DNA from: Streptomyces sp. V3I7
Lineage (GTDB): Bacteria; Actinomycetota; Actinomycetes; Streptomycetales; Streptomycetaceae
DNA length: 64,000 nucleotides
Assembly (NCBI RefSeq): GCF_030817495.1
Contig: NZ_JAUSZK010000001.1
Coordinates: 3,575,001-3,639,000, forward strand
Direction of reading: 5' to 3'
The position numbers and the translations under genes were made by a program. Position 1 is the stretch's first letter, and every line of letters begins with the position of its first letter. The notes beneath the pieces are model-generated. The model was not told where the DNA came from. It saw only the letters and a program-made list of their open reading frames with translations, and made no database searches. Positions 17,944 through 26,428 of this stretch are shown piece by piece.

Positions 17944-19112
17944 GCGACCGCGCCCCGGACAGCGGCGACCACGAGCGCCACGAGCCCTACGCCTGGCACG
18001 AGCCGACGCAACGGCACGAGCAAGAGCACACGCAATCGCACGCTGGGAACGGAACTGTGAACGACGGCCCCGACGAGAAGGGCCCCGAGGGGCTCGGCCC
18101 GGACGAGTTGGCCCTGCGCCGCATGCTGCACTCGGCGGTCGACTCCATGGAGCCCCGCGACGGCACGCTGGACCACCTGCGACGCGCGGTCCCCGCACGA
18201 CGGGCGCGCAAGCGCCAGGCCACCGTCGGCATGGTCGCGGCGGCCCTGTTCGTCGGCACCGCCATCCCGGCCCTCGTGCACGTCTCCCACTCCACCGGCT
18301 CCCCCAACACCTCCATCGCCGGCCAGGCCTCGCAGGCCCAGGGCGGCACCGGCCAGGGCAAGGACCCGGCCGGGGGCGTGGGCAGCGTCGCCGGCAGCGA
18401 GGGCCATGCCGCCAAGGAGCACCAGCAGGGCAGGAAGCACGGGGACAAGGGCAAGGGCGGCGCGTCCAGCACCGCCGGCAGCACCGCCGGCGCGGGCCCC
18501 TCGGCCTCCACCGACGCCGGCGCCCCGCTGTGCACGGCGGAGCAGCTGGGCGGCACCGCGACCGCCGACGCCCCCGACTCCGCGGGCGTCGTCTACGGCA
18601 CCTTCCGGGTCGCCAACATCTCCGCCACCCGTTGCTCCGTCGCCGGCGTGGGCACTGTGGGCGCCGTTCCGTACGGCGCCGCCGACCCGGCCAGGATCGC
18701 CACGGCCCGGCACGTCGCCGGGGACGCGGCGACCAGCCTGCCCGACCCGTCCACCGAGCTCACCAGCCTGGTCCTGCTGCCCGGTTCGGCCTACGAGGAG
18801 AAGTTCGCCTTCGTTCCCTCGGGAGCCTGTCCGACGCCGGGCACCGGCGGCACGGGCGGCACCGACGGCGGTACGCCCACAGACTCCCCGACGACCGAGC
18901 CGTCTCCGCCCGTGGACGCCGGGACCACGTCGGGCTCCGACGACGGCGCGCCCTCGGGCACCTCGCCCCAGATGGTCACCGAGGAGGGCCCGGCCGACGG
19001 CAGCATCGGGGTGTCGCACACCCCGGCCCCGGGTGGACCGACGGTGTCGACGACCGTGGGCAACGCGTGCGCGGGAACCGTGTACTGGACGGGGCTGCTG
19101 CCGGGGGCGTAG
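17940..19112 (+). CDS. Membrane protein coupled to the sigma factor (candidate anti-sigma)
   Basis: 390 residues, ATG in a 4-bp overlap with the sigma gene. The N-terminal ~92 residues are cytoplasmic, with a His/Glu-rich start and then an acidic helical part (LGPDELALRRMLHSAVDSME, DGTLDHLRRAVPARRARK). One membrane helix lies at ~94-115 (TVGMVAAALFVGTAIPALVH). A long extracellular Gly/Ser/Thr/Pro-rich stretch with a beta-type domain follows (GVVYGTFRVANISATRCSVA; four cysteines). No HxxxCxxC zinc anti-sigma motif is visible, so the anti-sigma role rests on coupling and topology only. Confidence 0.75.
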   Translation: MSDRAPDSGDHERHEPYAWHEPTQRHEQEHTQSHAGNGTVNDGPDEKGPEGLGPDELALRRMLHSAVDSMEPRDGTLDHLRRAVPARRARKRQATVGMVAAALFVGTAIPALVHVSHSTGSPNTSIAGQASQAQGGTGQGKDPAGGVGSVAGSEGHAAKEHQQGRKHGDKGKGGASSTAGSTAGAGPSASTDAGAPLCTAEQLGGTATADAPDSAGVVYGTFRVANISATRCSVAGVGTVGAVPYGAADPARIATARHVAGDAATSLPDPSTELTSLVLLPGSAYEEKFAFVPSGACPTPGTGGTGGTDGGTPTDSPTTEPSPPVDAGTTSGSDDGAPSGTSPQMVTEEGPADGSIGVSHTPAPGGPTVSTTVGNACAGTVYWTGLLPGA

Positions 19113-19125
19113 CGCCGGCCGGTTC

Positions 19126-20007
19126 TCAGACGCCGGAGGGGTGGGAGACGCTCTCCCGCCCCTCCTCGTTCGTGTCGTCGCGCGTCTCCTCGCCGGACGC
19201 CAGCCCGAGGGCGGCGTCCCGGCGGAACTCCACCTCGCGGCGCACCAGCCGGAACCACATGAAGACGACGAAGCCCGCGAAGACGAACCACTCACCGGTG
19301 TAGCCGAGGTTCTGGAACGCCTTGAGGTCCAGCCCGGTGCCGCCGGGCGCGGTCGCGGGCACCGCGGTCATCCCCGCGTCGCCCTTGTCGAGTGTGATCC
19401 AGGCGTCGTACACCCGGTACGGCACGAGGTTCACCAGCGACGCCGAACTGATCGCCGCCGTCTGCCCGGACGGCAGTCCGCCGCCCGCGCCGACGCCGTT
19501 GTCGCCGGGCGTCTCGGAGGCCTGGAGCGCGCCGGTCACGGTGACCTTCCCGGCGGGGGCGGCGGGCGCCTTCGCCGCGTCCGCGGGGCCGGGCAGCCAG
19601 CCGCGCACCACGGGCAGGGCGCGTCCGGAGTCGGTACGGAGCATCGTCAGCACGTAGAAGCCGCGCTTGCCGCCGAGCTCCCGGTCGGGAACGAGGAGCT
19701 GCTCGCCGTACCGGCCGCTCACGGTGGCCCGCATGCCCGACGTGCGCTTGTCGACGGGCAGCAGCTCGGCGAGCGGCCGGGCCGCCTGGCGGTGGGCGGA
19801 CGCCGCCTGTTCGGTGGCGGTGCGGTGGTCCTGCACCCGCGCCTCGAACCGGCTCAGCTGCCACGACCCCATGAAGACGCAGAAGGGGATGGCGAGCAGC
19901 ACGAAGACGTTGATGCCCCACCAGCGGGGTGTCAGCAGAAACCGGTACACACCGCCAACGGTACGGGGCCCACGCGGCGCGGCGGGGGCGGGGGTGGGGG
20001 ACGTCAC
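19126..20007 (-). CDS. SURF1-family cytochrome oxidase assembly protein
   Basis: 293 residues. It has an N-terminal membrane helix after YRFLLTPRWWGINVFVLLAI, the SURF1 hallmark GSWQLSRFEARVQDHRTATE, the extracytoplasmic VVRGWLPGPADAAKAP region, and a second helix near the C-terminus (EWFVFAGFVVFMWFRLVRRE). SURF1 proteins help insert haem a into cytochrome oxidase subunit I. The gene converges with the sigma-linked gene (14-bp gap) and lies next to the left edge of the accessory segment. Confidence 0.92.
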   Translation of the reverse strand: MTSPTPAPAAPRGPRTVGGVYRFLLTPRWWGINVFVLLAIPFCVFMGSWQLSRFEARVQDHRTATEQAASAHRQAARPLAELLPVDKRTSGMRATVSGRYGEQLLVPDRELGGKRGFYVLTMLRTDSGRALPVVRGWLPGPADAAKAPAAPAGKVTVTGALQASETPGDNGVGAGGGLPSGQTAAISSASLVNLVPYRVYDAWITLDKGDAGMTAVPATAPGGTGLDLKAFQNLGYTGEWFVFAGFVVFMWFRLVRREVEFRRDAALGLASGEETRDDTNEEGRESVSHPSGV

Positions 20008-20272
20008 GGGGCGCTCTCAGGGGCCCTCGGGGGCGCGCGGAGGCGTCGGGGAATCGCCACCCGCCGGAGTTATCCACAGGCTGAGGACGCTCGCAGCGGA
20101 AAGTCGGTGCGGCCAGGCACTATGGGGTCCATGACTGGGGCCTCGATTGCCGGTCACTCCTCGGCGAGTGGGCCGTGATCTTTACCCGACAACACCAAGA
20201 GACGTGGGCCTCTCCCGCCGGTCGAATGAAACTGGTTGCTCGCTCAGAAGATTCGGTCGGGAGGCGGCAAGC

Positions 20273-20500
20273 GTGAGCAATCCGAGAACAACGATGAGTG
20301 GTCCGGTAAGCCTGACCATGCCCCTTCCCCCGCCCGAACCTGCGCCCGGCTGCGGGGTTTGCGCTGCCCTGGCTGCGCAGCGGCGGGCAGCACGTGACAG
20401 GGGTGACCTGTCGGCGGCGACGGATGCAGACGTGGAGATTCGCAATCATCCGCACAAGACGCGGGGACGGCAGCGACCCGCTCCGTCCTGCGGTACGTGA
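20273..20500 (+). CDS. Small cysteine-containing protein of the accessory element
   Basis: 75 residues; GTG 20273 with GGGAGG eight bases upstream. The sequence has a Pro-rich start, then PGCGVCAALAAQRRAARDRG, a CxxC-containing amphipathic helix, and a basic tail. Small proteins of this CGVCAAL type commonly precede DUF7848 genes in streptomycete accessory DNA. The stop overlaps the next start (GTGA), showing coupling. Function unknown; the CxxC might bind zinc. Confidence 0.75.
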   Translation: MSNPRTTMSGPVSLTMPLPPPEPAPGCGVCAALAAQRRAARDRGDLSAATDADVEIRNHPHKTRGRQRPAPSCGT

Positions 20501-20700
20501 AGCACCGGATCACGCAGCACCCGGACACTGACGTGACCTTCGAGGCGGAGTGCCTGAGCTACGAGTGCGGATGGACGGCGCAGCCGTCGGATGATGGCGC
20601 GGCGGTAGACGTTGAGTGCATGAGTCACACGGGCCGGACAGGACATGGCGCGTTCCGGCGTCTCTGTACGTCGTTCGCTCTGGTGGTCCGGGACGAGTGA
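20497..20700 (+). CDS. DUF7848-like small protein
   Basis: 67 residues; the GTG start overlaps the previous stop by four bases. It contains ECLSYECGWTAQPSDDGAAV followed by VECMSHTGRTGHGAFRR, and resembles the DUF7848 family as I recall it. Conserved Cys and His positions (C..C...C..H..H) suggest a small zinc-binding fold. It is probably co-transcribed with the Nudix gene 80 bp downstream. Confidence 0.75.
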   Translation: MKHRITQHPDTDVTFEAECLSYECGWTAQPSDDGAAVDVECMSHTGRTGHGAFRRLCTSFALVVRDE

Positions 20701-20780
20701 CCGGGCAGACCCCCGGCGCGCTGAGGAGACGGCAAGCACCACGGCCGAAGCACGCCGGAAGGGCTGCAAGAATCGCGTGT

Positions 20781-21224
20781 ATGGAGCAACAAAGTGCGAC
20801 GGGCGCTGAGCCGAGCCTCCGTCAGGAGGATCACTTGGTCGTCGTGGCTGCGGCTGTCGTGGAGCAGGGGCGGCTACTGGTCGTGAGCAAGAAGGCGGCA
20901 CCCGAGGTGTTCTACCTTCCGGGCGGGAAGCCTGATCCGGGTGAGACGCCAGCCGAAGCGCTGGCACGGGAACTCGACGAGGAACTCGGGGTTTACCCGG
21001 TCGAGCCGCAGCTCCTGGCTGACATCGAAGCCGTGGCCGCGCTGGAGAAGGTGCCCATGCGCATGACGGTCTTCACGGCCGGGATCAGCAACCTTCCCCA
21101 GCCAGCGGCCGAACTGGCGGACATGCGGTGGATCAACGGCGACGAGCCGGATGTTCAACTTGCTCCGGCCGTGAGGGACCAAGTCATACCGCTCCTGAAG
21201 CGCAGTGGCCTGCTGGCTGCCTAG
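20781..21224 (+). CDS. Nudix hydrolase of the accessory element
   Basis: 147 residues from ATG 20781. It has a complete Nudix box, GGKPDPGETPAEALARELDE followed by ELG (GX5EX7REUXEEXGU), at ~55-77. The N-terminal strand is VVVAAAVVEQGRLLVVSKKA. Substrate class is not predictable. In the Streptomyces element pSAM2 the transfer-immunity factor Pif contains a Nudix motif, and Nudix genes recur in actinomycete integrative elements, so a similar immunity role is possible. It could equally be a housecleaning nucleotide hydrolase cargo gene. Confidence 0.88.
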   Translation: MEQQSATGAEPSLRQEDHLVVVAAAVVEQGRLLVVSKKAAPEVFYLPGGKPDPGETPAEALARELDEELGVYPVEPQLLADIEAVAALEKVPMRMTVFTAGISNLPQPAAELADMRWINGDEPDVQLAPAVRDQVIPLLKRSGLLAA

Positions 21225-21294
21225 GACTCCAGCTGCATGACAACTGCCCCTGGCGTTATGCCGGGGCCCGTCTGTATGGGGCTGTGCGCCTGCC

Positions 21295-21675
21295 TCAGGC
21301 GCTCTCTCCGATGTGTCGGTAAAGGGTGGCGCGGCAGATCCCCAGGGCCTTAGCGATGGCTGTGACGCTCTCGCCCTTGGCGTGACGGGCGCGAGCTATG
21401 GCGAGCTTGTCCTCATCGATCACGGAGGGGCGTCCGCCATGTCGGCCCCGTCGGGCCGCAGCATCCAGCCCTTCCAACGTCTTCTCCCGGATGCCTTCCC
21501 GCTCGACCTCTGCGGCCACGGCCAGCACGGCGAACACGATGGCACCCGCGCCGTTCGGGTCGTACAGACCCTGGAGGGGACCGGACAGGAGTTCCAGGTG
21601 GACGCCGTCCGCCTGGAGGGTGGCGGACAGGGTCATCAACTCGGCGGCGTTACGGGCAAGACGCTTCATCTCCAC
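21295..21675 (-). pseudogene. Truncated serine resolvase/invertase
   Basis: The readable part (MKRLARNAAELM, GVHLELLSGPLQGLYDPNGA, AEVEREGIREKTLEGLDAAA, GRHGGRPSVID, GESVTAIAKALGICRATLYR) is the second half of a resolvase catalytic domain plus an intact HTH_7 DNA-binding domain. The ~65 N-terminal residues with the nucleophilic serine are absent: upstream codons run into non-homologous sequence, and the LDRLAR aspartate is replaced (MKRLAR). It cannot catalyse recombination but might still bind DNA. Its presence beside a full-length integrase suggests two mobile elements met here. Confidence 0.75.
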
Positions 21676-21690
21676 ATCGATAGTTTGTGA

Positions 21691-22156
21691 GACGGCTTGT
21701 TCTTGGTCCTGGTGGTCACCGTCGTGCCCGGCGGAAGCCTGTCTTTGCTGGCCACGGCAAGGCGCTGTGCGCCTGGCTCGCGGCGTGCCGCGCTGCGGTC
21801 GGACCTGACTGGGCGTCCGTCCTGTCGGTCGATCAGGTCAGCGCACAGCCGTTCGTCTGGCGACGGCAGGCAGCGGTGACGGCAAGGGCAGGGCCAGGGA
21901 GGTGGCGCAAGGGGGTGAGGGTGTGACCCCCCTGACCCCGGAAAGAGGGACCGCGGAGTCTTAGCAGCTCAGATTCCGCCGCGGTTTCAGGGGCGTTCTG
22001 TCGCCGCCTGGAGCGTCGGGCAAGCGTGCATAAGCGCAGGTGAACAGCCATTTAGTCTGCTTGCTACGTCGCGTCGAGCTGCACAACTTTGCACCGCTTT
22101 GGCTTAGCTCATCATTCTGTGCCGGCGAAGCACTCCTATGGGAGAGACTGTCAGTC
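21691..22156. other. 466-bp region between resolvase remnant and MFS gene
   Basis: No convincing gene on either strand. The left part may be degraded resolvase sequence. The right ~120 bp is AT-rich and should hold the MFS promoter; it includes an imperfect stem from GAGCTGCACAA to TTAGCTC near 22075-22110. Confidence 0.4.
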
Positions 22157-23416
22157 ATGACTGAAACCGCGCAGCCGGTCGATCAGAGCACGGCCCAGGA
22201 GGAGCAGTGGTTGACCCCCGGTGTGCGGGGGATCGGCTCGGCCAGCTTCCTTGCCGACGTGGGTCATGAGATACCCACTGCCTTGCTGCCCTCTTTGCTG
22301 ACCTCGACGCTGGGTGCACCGGCCGCAGCCCTCGGCGCGATCGAAGGCATCTCCGATGCTCTAGCCGGCGCAGCCCGCTTCGGAGGTGGAGTCCTCGCAG
22401 ACGACCCAGCGCGACGGCGGAAGGTGGCTGTCGGTGGATACGCCACGACGGCTGTCCTCGGTGCAGCAACGGCAGGGGCGACGGCTGTGTGGCAGGTCGG
22501 CATCCTGCGTGCCGCAGCCTGGACGGCTCGCGGTCTGCGCGTCCCGGCACGTAACGCGCTGCTCGCGGACATCGTTCCGGCCAAGGTGTACGGGCGGGCG
22601 TACGGCTTCGAGCGGATGATGGACAACCTTGGTGCCATCTTCGGCCCGCTGCTCGCGCTCGGCCTGGTCGCGTGGGTCGGCGTTCAGTGGGCCATCGGCT
22701 TGTCGGTGATCCCCGGACTGCTGGCCGCTGTCGCCATCATCTATGCCATCCGTAAGACCCCACGCCCCACGAGCCGTGACAAGGTTCCGCTGAAGATCCT
22801 CATCCGACCTGTGCTTCGTGGTGGCCTCGGCAAGCTCATGGGTGCGGTAGCCGCCTTCGAGGTGGGCAACGTCGCTGCGACTCTCCTGATCCTGCGCGCC
22901 TCAGAGTTGCTCACTCCAGGGCACGGCACGAAGACGGCCACTACGATCGCGCTGGGGCTGTACACCGCGTACAACGTGGCCGCCACGCTGGCTTCCGTCC
23001 CCGCTGGTCGTCTCTCTGACAGGCTCGGCGTTCGCGGTCCGGTGCTCGTGCTGACGGGCGGTGTTGCCGCCTTCGCCGTTGCCTACGGGCTTTTCGCCGT
23101 CAGTGGCGCAGTGGTGGCCTTCCTCGCTGTTCCGTTCGTCCTGGCTGGCGTCGGCATCGGTGCGGTTGAGACAGCGCAGCACTCGGCCGTCGCCGCTCTC
23201 GCTCCGAAGGAAGTGCGAGGCTCCGCGTTCGGTTTGCTCGCCACGGTGCAGTCACTCGGCAACCTCGCCGCCAGCGGCATCGCGGGCATCCTCTGGAGCA
23301 CTGTGTCTCCGACTGCTGCGTTCGCCTACCTCGCTGCCTGGATGGCCATCGCTCTGGCCGGTCTGCTTGTGACAGCGCCACGCCTGATGCAACGGCGAGG
23401 GAGTGCAGGGGAGTGA
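22157..23416 (+). CDS. MFS transporter
   Basis: 419 residues with GGGAGAG upstream of ATG 22157. Twelve hydrophobic segments are apparent. The MFS loop 2-3 region reads FGGGVLADDPARRRKVAVGG, and the equivalent in the second half is VPAGRLSDRLGVRGPVLVLT. The early ADVGHEIPTALLPSLLTSTLG matches drug/metabolite MFS exporters. Base composition is lower in GC than flanking core genes. It is the only transporter cargo of the element; substrate unknown. Confidence 0.88.
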   Translation: MTETAQPVDQSTAQEEQWLTPGVRGIGSASFLADVGHEIPTALLPSLLTSTLGAPAAALGAIEGISDALAGAARFGGGVLADDPARRRKVAVGGYATTAVLGAATAGATAVWQVGILRAAAWTARGLRVPARNALLADIVPAKVYGRAYGFERMMDNLGAIFGPLLALGLVAWVGVQWAIGLSVIPGLLAAVAIIYAIRKTPRPTSRDKVPLKILIRPVLRGGLGKLMGAVAAFEVGNVAATLLILRASELLTPGHGTKTATTIALGLYTAYNVAATLASVPAGRLSDRLGVRGPVLVLTGGVAAFAVAYGLFAVSGAVVAFLAVPFVLAGVGIGAVETAQHSAVAALAPKEVRGSAFGLLATVQSLGNLAASGIAGILWSTVSPTAAFAYLAAWMAIALAGLLVTAPRLMQRRGSAGE

Positions 23417-23449
23417 AGGCTCAAGGCGTCTTGCCGAAGTAGCTTCGCT

Positions 23450-23840
23450 CTGTGGACCGCGTAAGCGGCCCCCTTCCCTTTGCGGCTTCGAGCTGTAGGG
23501 GCGCGGCAGCGCCCCACCTGAAGCTTCCTGGGCTTCCTGCTGTCGGCCCCTTCCGGGCCGCCCTCTTGAAGGGGCTTCGGACTGTGTCGGCCTTCAGGCC
23601 GACCCCTGCCGCTTACCTCTTCGCCGCTGCCGGCTTGCCAAAGGGGGGCGCTGCCGCGCCCCCACATCTGCTTGCCGCTGAACGTCAGGCGCTTTCTGCT
23701 GTCGGCCCCGAGAGGGGCCGCACCGAAGGGGAAGACACATTGCTCTGTGGCGGCCAGGAGGCCGCCCTCTTCGTCAGCCGCTTGCTCAAGGAGGCGCTGC
23801 CGCGCCCCACATCTCTTAGCCGCATGACTCGCCTTGCTCT
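23450..23840. repeat. Cluster of GC-rich palindromes/degenerate repeats
   Basis: At least six hairpins lie in ~390 bp: GGGGCGCGGCAGCGCCCC (near 23497), GGCCCCTTCCGGGCC (near 23546), GTCGGCCTTCAGGCCGAC (near 23587), GGGGGGCGCTGCCGCGCCCCC (near 23643), GGCCCCGAGAGGGGCC (near 23704) and GGCGGCCAGGAGGCCGCC (near 23748). GGCGCTGCCGCGCCCC recurs near 23797, followed again by ACATCT. Words such as CTGCTGTCGGCCCC also recur. There is no coding signal. This may be an origin, transfer or recombination locus, or repeat-rich junk. Confidence 0.7.
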
Positions 23841-23896
23841 TTAACAGAGAAGACATAGAGGGGAGTATGAATAACCCCAGCTCAGAGGCTTGCACT

Positions 23897-23978
23897 GACA
23901 CACCGCACGTGTCGTTCGAGCGTTGATCTACACATCCTGTGTGTCAGTTGCCCGATGGAATCACACGTCCTGTGTGTA
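23897..23978. repeat. Three helically phased palindromes (operator/iteron-like)
   Basis: ACACACCGCACGTGT at 23898, ACACATCCTGTGTGT at 23930-23944 and ACACGTCCTGTGTGT at 23963-23977 are related palindromes starting 32 and 33 bp apart, about three helical turns. They lie directly beyond the stop of the frameshifted gene. The regular spacing suggests one protein binding all three on the same face, as at iterons or element repressor operators. Confidence 0.7.
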
Positions 23979-23980
23979 GG

Positions 23981-24424
23981 TCAGGGCTGCCAGTGCTTCA
24001 CCTTCCTGATGCCGTGTTCCTCGCACGTCCTGTCACCGATGCCCTTCTGAAAGCGGTGAAGGGGGAGCACGAGGCATCGCCGGTTCGACTCGGCCTCGAC
24101 CATCGCCCAGCCCTTCGCATGCCGGATGTGGTTGTTGAGCGCGTTGTTCGTCAACGGTGTGCCGTGCTTGTCGGCGAGCACTTCGTTCAGCTTGCCCTTG
24201 GGGAACTCGGCGTGGCCCAAGTAGTTCGCCCATCCCATCGCGGCGTACTCGACACGGATGGACGTAGTCGAAGCGCGGGTTTCGTGCCCGCTGCTTGTAC
24301 TCATCCTGCGAGATGGCGGCGTAGTCACCGTCGAACTGAAACGCGTTGCGACCCACGTGGACGCAGTTCCTTCCTGTGCGGCGCATACGGGTGCGCCAGT
24401 AACCCCCGCCGGACGGCGGGACAT
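23981..24424 (-). pseudogene. Small DNA-binding-like protein with two compensating frameshifts
   Basis: ATG 24424 has a perfect AAGGAG and the frame stays open to 23981. The middle, however, reads as good coding sequence only in another frame (YWRTRMRRTGRNCVHVGRNA, FQFDGDYAAISQDEYKQRAR, high GC3), while the C-terminal part is in the start frame (VEYAAMGWANYLGHAEFPKG, LTNNALNNHIRHAKGWAMVE). One base lost at the G-run near 24410 and one gained near 24260 would explain this. Intact, it would be ~147 residues with a helical DNA-binding-like end. It is either a pseudogene or contains two sequencing errors. Confidence 0.65.
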
Positions 24425-24688
24425 GTGTCTCCTTCTCTTTCGCGGGGGTGGACCGGCCAAGGCTGGCGGTCTCTTCACAGGTGAGCGCCCAGGGCTTTCG
24501 GCTCTGGACTCGGTCTCGTGCAGTCGGGAGTGACGGCGGCGACCTGGCACGCATCGTACAAGCCCGATCGGTCCGCTCCGAGGGAAGGGTGGGCCAGAGA
24601 TCGCAGCGCGGCCCCTGAGGCGCGAACAGCCCCCGACCCAGGGAAGTCTAGGCTGGGGGCTGCAAGGGCGTTCAGTGAGCGCCTGCGG

Positions 24689-26428
24689 TCACGCTGCACG
24701 CAGCGTGGAGACGAAGACCGATGCAGCCTCGGGGAAGGTCTCCACGGTCTTGGCTCTCACCTTCTGCAGCGTCTCGGGGGGTTCGGCCGTGCCGTACGTC
24801 TCGACGATGGTCGCTCGCTGCTCCGCGTCCATCAGGGGAATCGGGTCCATCCAGTGGGCCGGGACGTTCCAGCCGGTCTCTCCCCAGTCGGAGAGTTCGG
24901 CCCCGTCTACTCCACCAGCAATGGCGAACTCCTTCAGGTTGCCGAAGTGGACGACGGCCCCGCGCTTCATGCCTGGCATCGGGTCCCGCCACACCATGAC
25001 CCTGACGTTCCGCTCGCTCAGGAATTCGCGCCGGTCCTGAGTTCCCATGGCCTTCCACTTGTCGGCCCACGTCCGGCCTGTGGGCTGGAAGACGACCGTA
25101 CGAGGGCGGACGGGGTGCGCTTCGAGTTCGGCGATCTTCTTCGTGAGGTTTTCCAGGGTGCGCCAGTACGACTGCTCCTTGGCCTCGGTGTCGTACTTCC
25201 CTTCCGCGTAGTCGCTCTCCAGCTTGTTCAGTCGCTGACGCTTCTGTTCGAGCTCGGCCGTGTGGTCTTCACCGGGGTCCACCAACTTGACCATTTCCGG
25301 GGCGTGGCCGATGGCCCCGATGAGTGCTTCGGTGAAGACGGCTTCGAGTTCGGACTCACCGACCGTGGCCACGGCGGAACAGGCGACAGAACGGTTTCGA
25401 GAGGTGCACCGGTAGTCACGGTACGTCTTGGTCTCGCCGTTCTTCAGGGTCTTCGTCGTGTGGTGGCAGACCATGCGGCTACCGCAACTCCCGCAGATGG
25501 CAATGCCTGTGAGCAGACAGGCGGTGTCACGGCGCCGGACCTTCTTCAGGCGGGTGCGTGCGGCGAGCGCCTTGTTGGCGGCCTCCCAATGGCCGAGCTT
25601 CAGGATCGGCTCGTCTGCGATGACGCTCGGCTCCCCCTCCTCGGTCTCCCAGATCTCCCCGTTGTACGTCTGGTAGCCGACGCAGACCGGGTTCTGGATG
25701 ACGCGCGCGATGGTGGCGGGCTTCCACAGGATGCCCTTCACCGGCTTGCCCGCGAGCGAGCGGAGATGGTCGGACCACGTCATGATGCCGCGCCGGTTGA
25801 AGTCCTCGGCGATCGTGTACGTGGAGTCGCCGTCACGGACGCGTTTGGCGATCTCCCGGAGTAGTTCCGCGTACACGGGATCAGGCGTCAGGATCCGGTG
25901 CTCGTCCTCCGAGTCGATAGAGAGGTACCCGAAGGGCTGCGGTCCGCCCGTGAAACGGCCCAGTTCACGCAGGGTGCGCATGCCGCTCGCGACGTTCTTG
26001 CGGATCTTCCGGTGCTCCTCCTCGGCGAGGACGGACAGCACCTTCGCGACCGCGCTTCCACCGGCCGCCTGGGTGTTCAGGCTGCCGTCGACGGTGACGA
26101 TGTGCTTGTTGTTCTCCTCCACCCAGTCGAGCAGTTCGGAGAAGTACCGCACCTTTCGGGAGATGCGGTCGATGCGGGGGAACGCCAGTGCATCCCACTC
26201 CTCCAGGCGGTCGGTCAGCCATGGCCGGAGCTGTTCCCGCTGAAAGGGATTTGTTGTGCCGGATGTGTTGGTGTCGAGTGCCCACCCGACTATGAGGCGT
26301 CCCTGTCCGGGCGTGTCGGCCCAGTATTGGAGGTCGCGCCTCTGGGCGCCGATGGAAAGGGAGTTCTCGTCTTCCGTGCGGGTCACCGACTGTCGACCGC
26401 AACCCACTACTCGAACGTTTGTTTGCAT
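24689..26428 (-). CDS. Large serine integrase/recombinase
   Basis: 579 residues. The N-terminal resolvase domain (~5-155) has the nucleophile Ser14 in GRQSVTR and conserved AFPRIDRISRKVRYF. The recombinase domain (~165-290) contains FTGGPQPFGYLSID, TIAEDFNRRGI and ATIARVIQNPVCVGYQ. A zinc ribbon lies at ~305-345 (CGSCGSRM...CTSRNRSVACSA). A coiled coil (LEQKRQRLNKLESDYAEGKY) and C-terminal domain follow. Length and domain order match phage/ICE integrases of the phiC31 class, and the gene appears intact. It sits at the right edge of the element, its start facing the core S9 peptidase gene. Confidence 0.95.
   Translation of the reverse strand: MQTNVRVVGCGRQSVTRTEDENSLSIGAQRRDLQYWADTPGQGRLIVGWALDTNTSGTTNPFQREQLRPWLTDRLEEWDALAFPRIDRISRKVRYFSELLDWVEENNKHIVTVDGSLNTQAAGGSAVAKVLSVLAEEEHRKIRKNVASGMRTLRELGRFTGGPQPFGYLSIDSEDEHRILTPDPVYAELLREIAKRVRDGDSTYTIAEDFNRRGIMTWSDHLRSLAGKPVKGILWKPATIARVIQNPVCVGYQTYNGEIWETEEGEPSVIADEPILKLGHWEAANKALAARTRLKKVRRRDTACLLTGIAICGSCGSRMVCHHTTKTLKNGETKTYRDYRCTSRNRSVACSAVATVGESELEAVFTEALIGAIGHAPEMVKLVDPGEDHTAELEQKRQRLNKLESDYAEGKYDTEAKEQSYWRTLENLTKKIAELEAHPVRPRTVVFQPTGRTWADKWKAMGTQDRREFLSERNVRVMVWRDPMPGMKRGAVVHFGNLKEFAIAGGVDGAELSDWGETGWNVPAHWMDPIPLMDAEQRATIVETYGTAEPPETLQKVRAKTVETFPEAASVFVSTLRAA

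Noticed and set aside
23450..23840. CRISPR array
   Set aside because: Repeats are palindromes of unequal length and spacing, with no regular spacer size and no cas gene.
23452..23844. Plus-strand 130-residue ORF in the hairpin cluster
   Set aside because: It is composed of palindromic repeat sequence read in one frame; repeats are not in register with codons and no RBS is visible.
23867..23926. 19-codon ORF (MNNPSSEACTDTPHVSFER) with GGGGAG upstream
   Set aside because: Too short and the RBS spacing is only about two bases; it may be a truncated gene start but cannot be supported.
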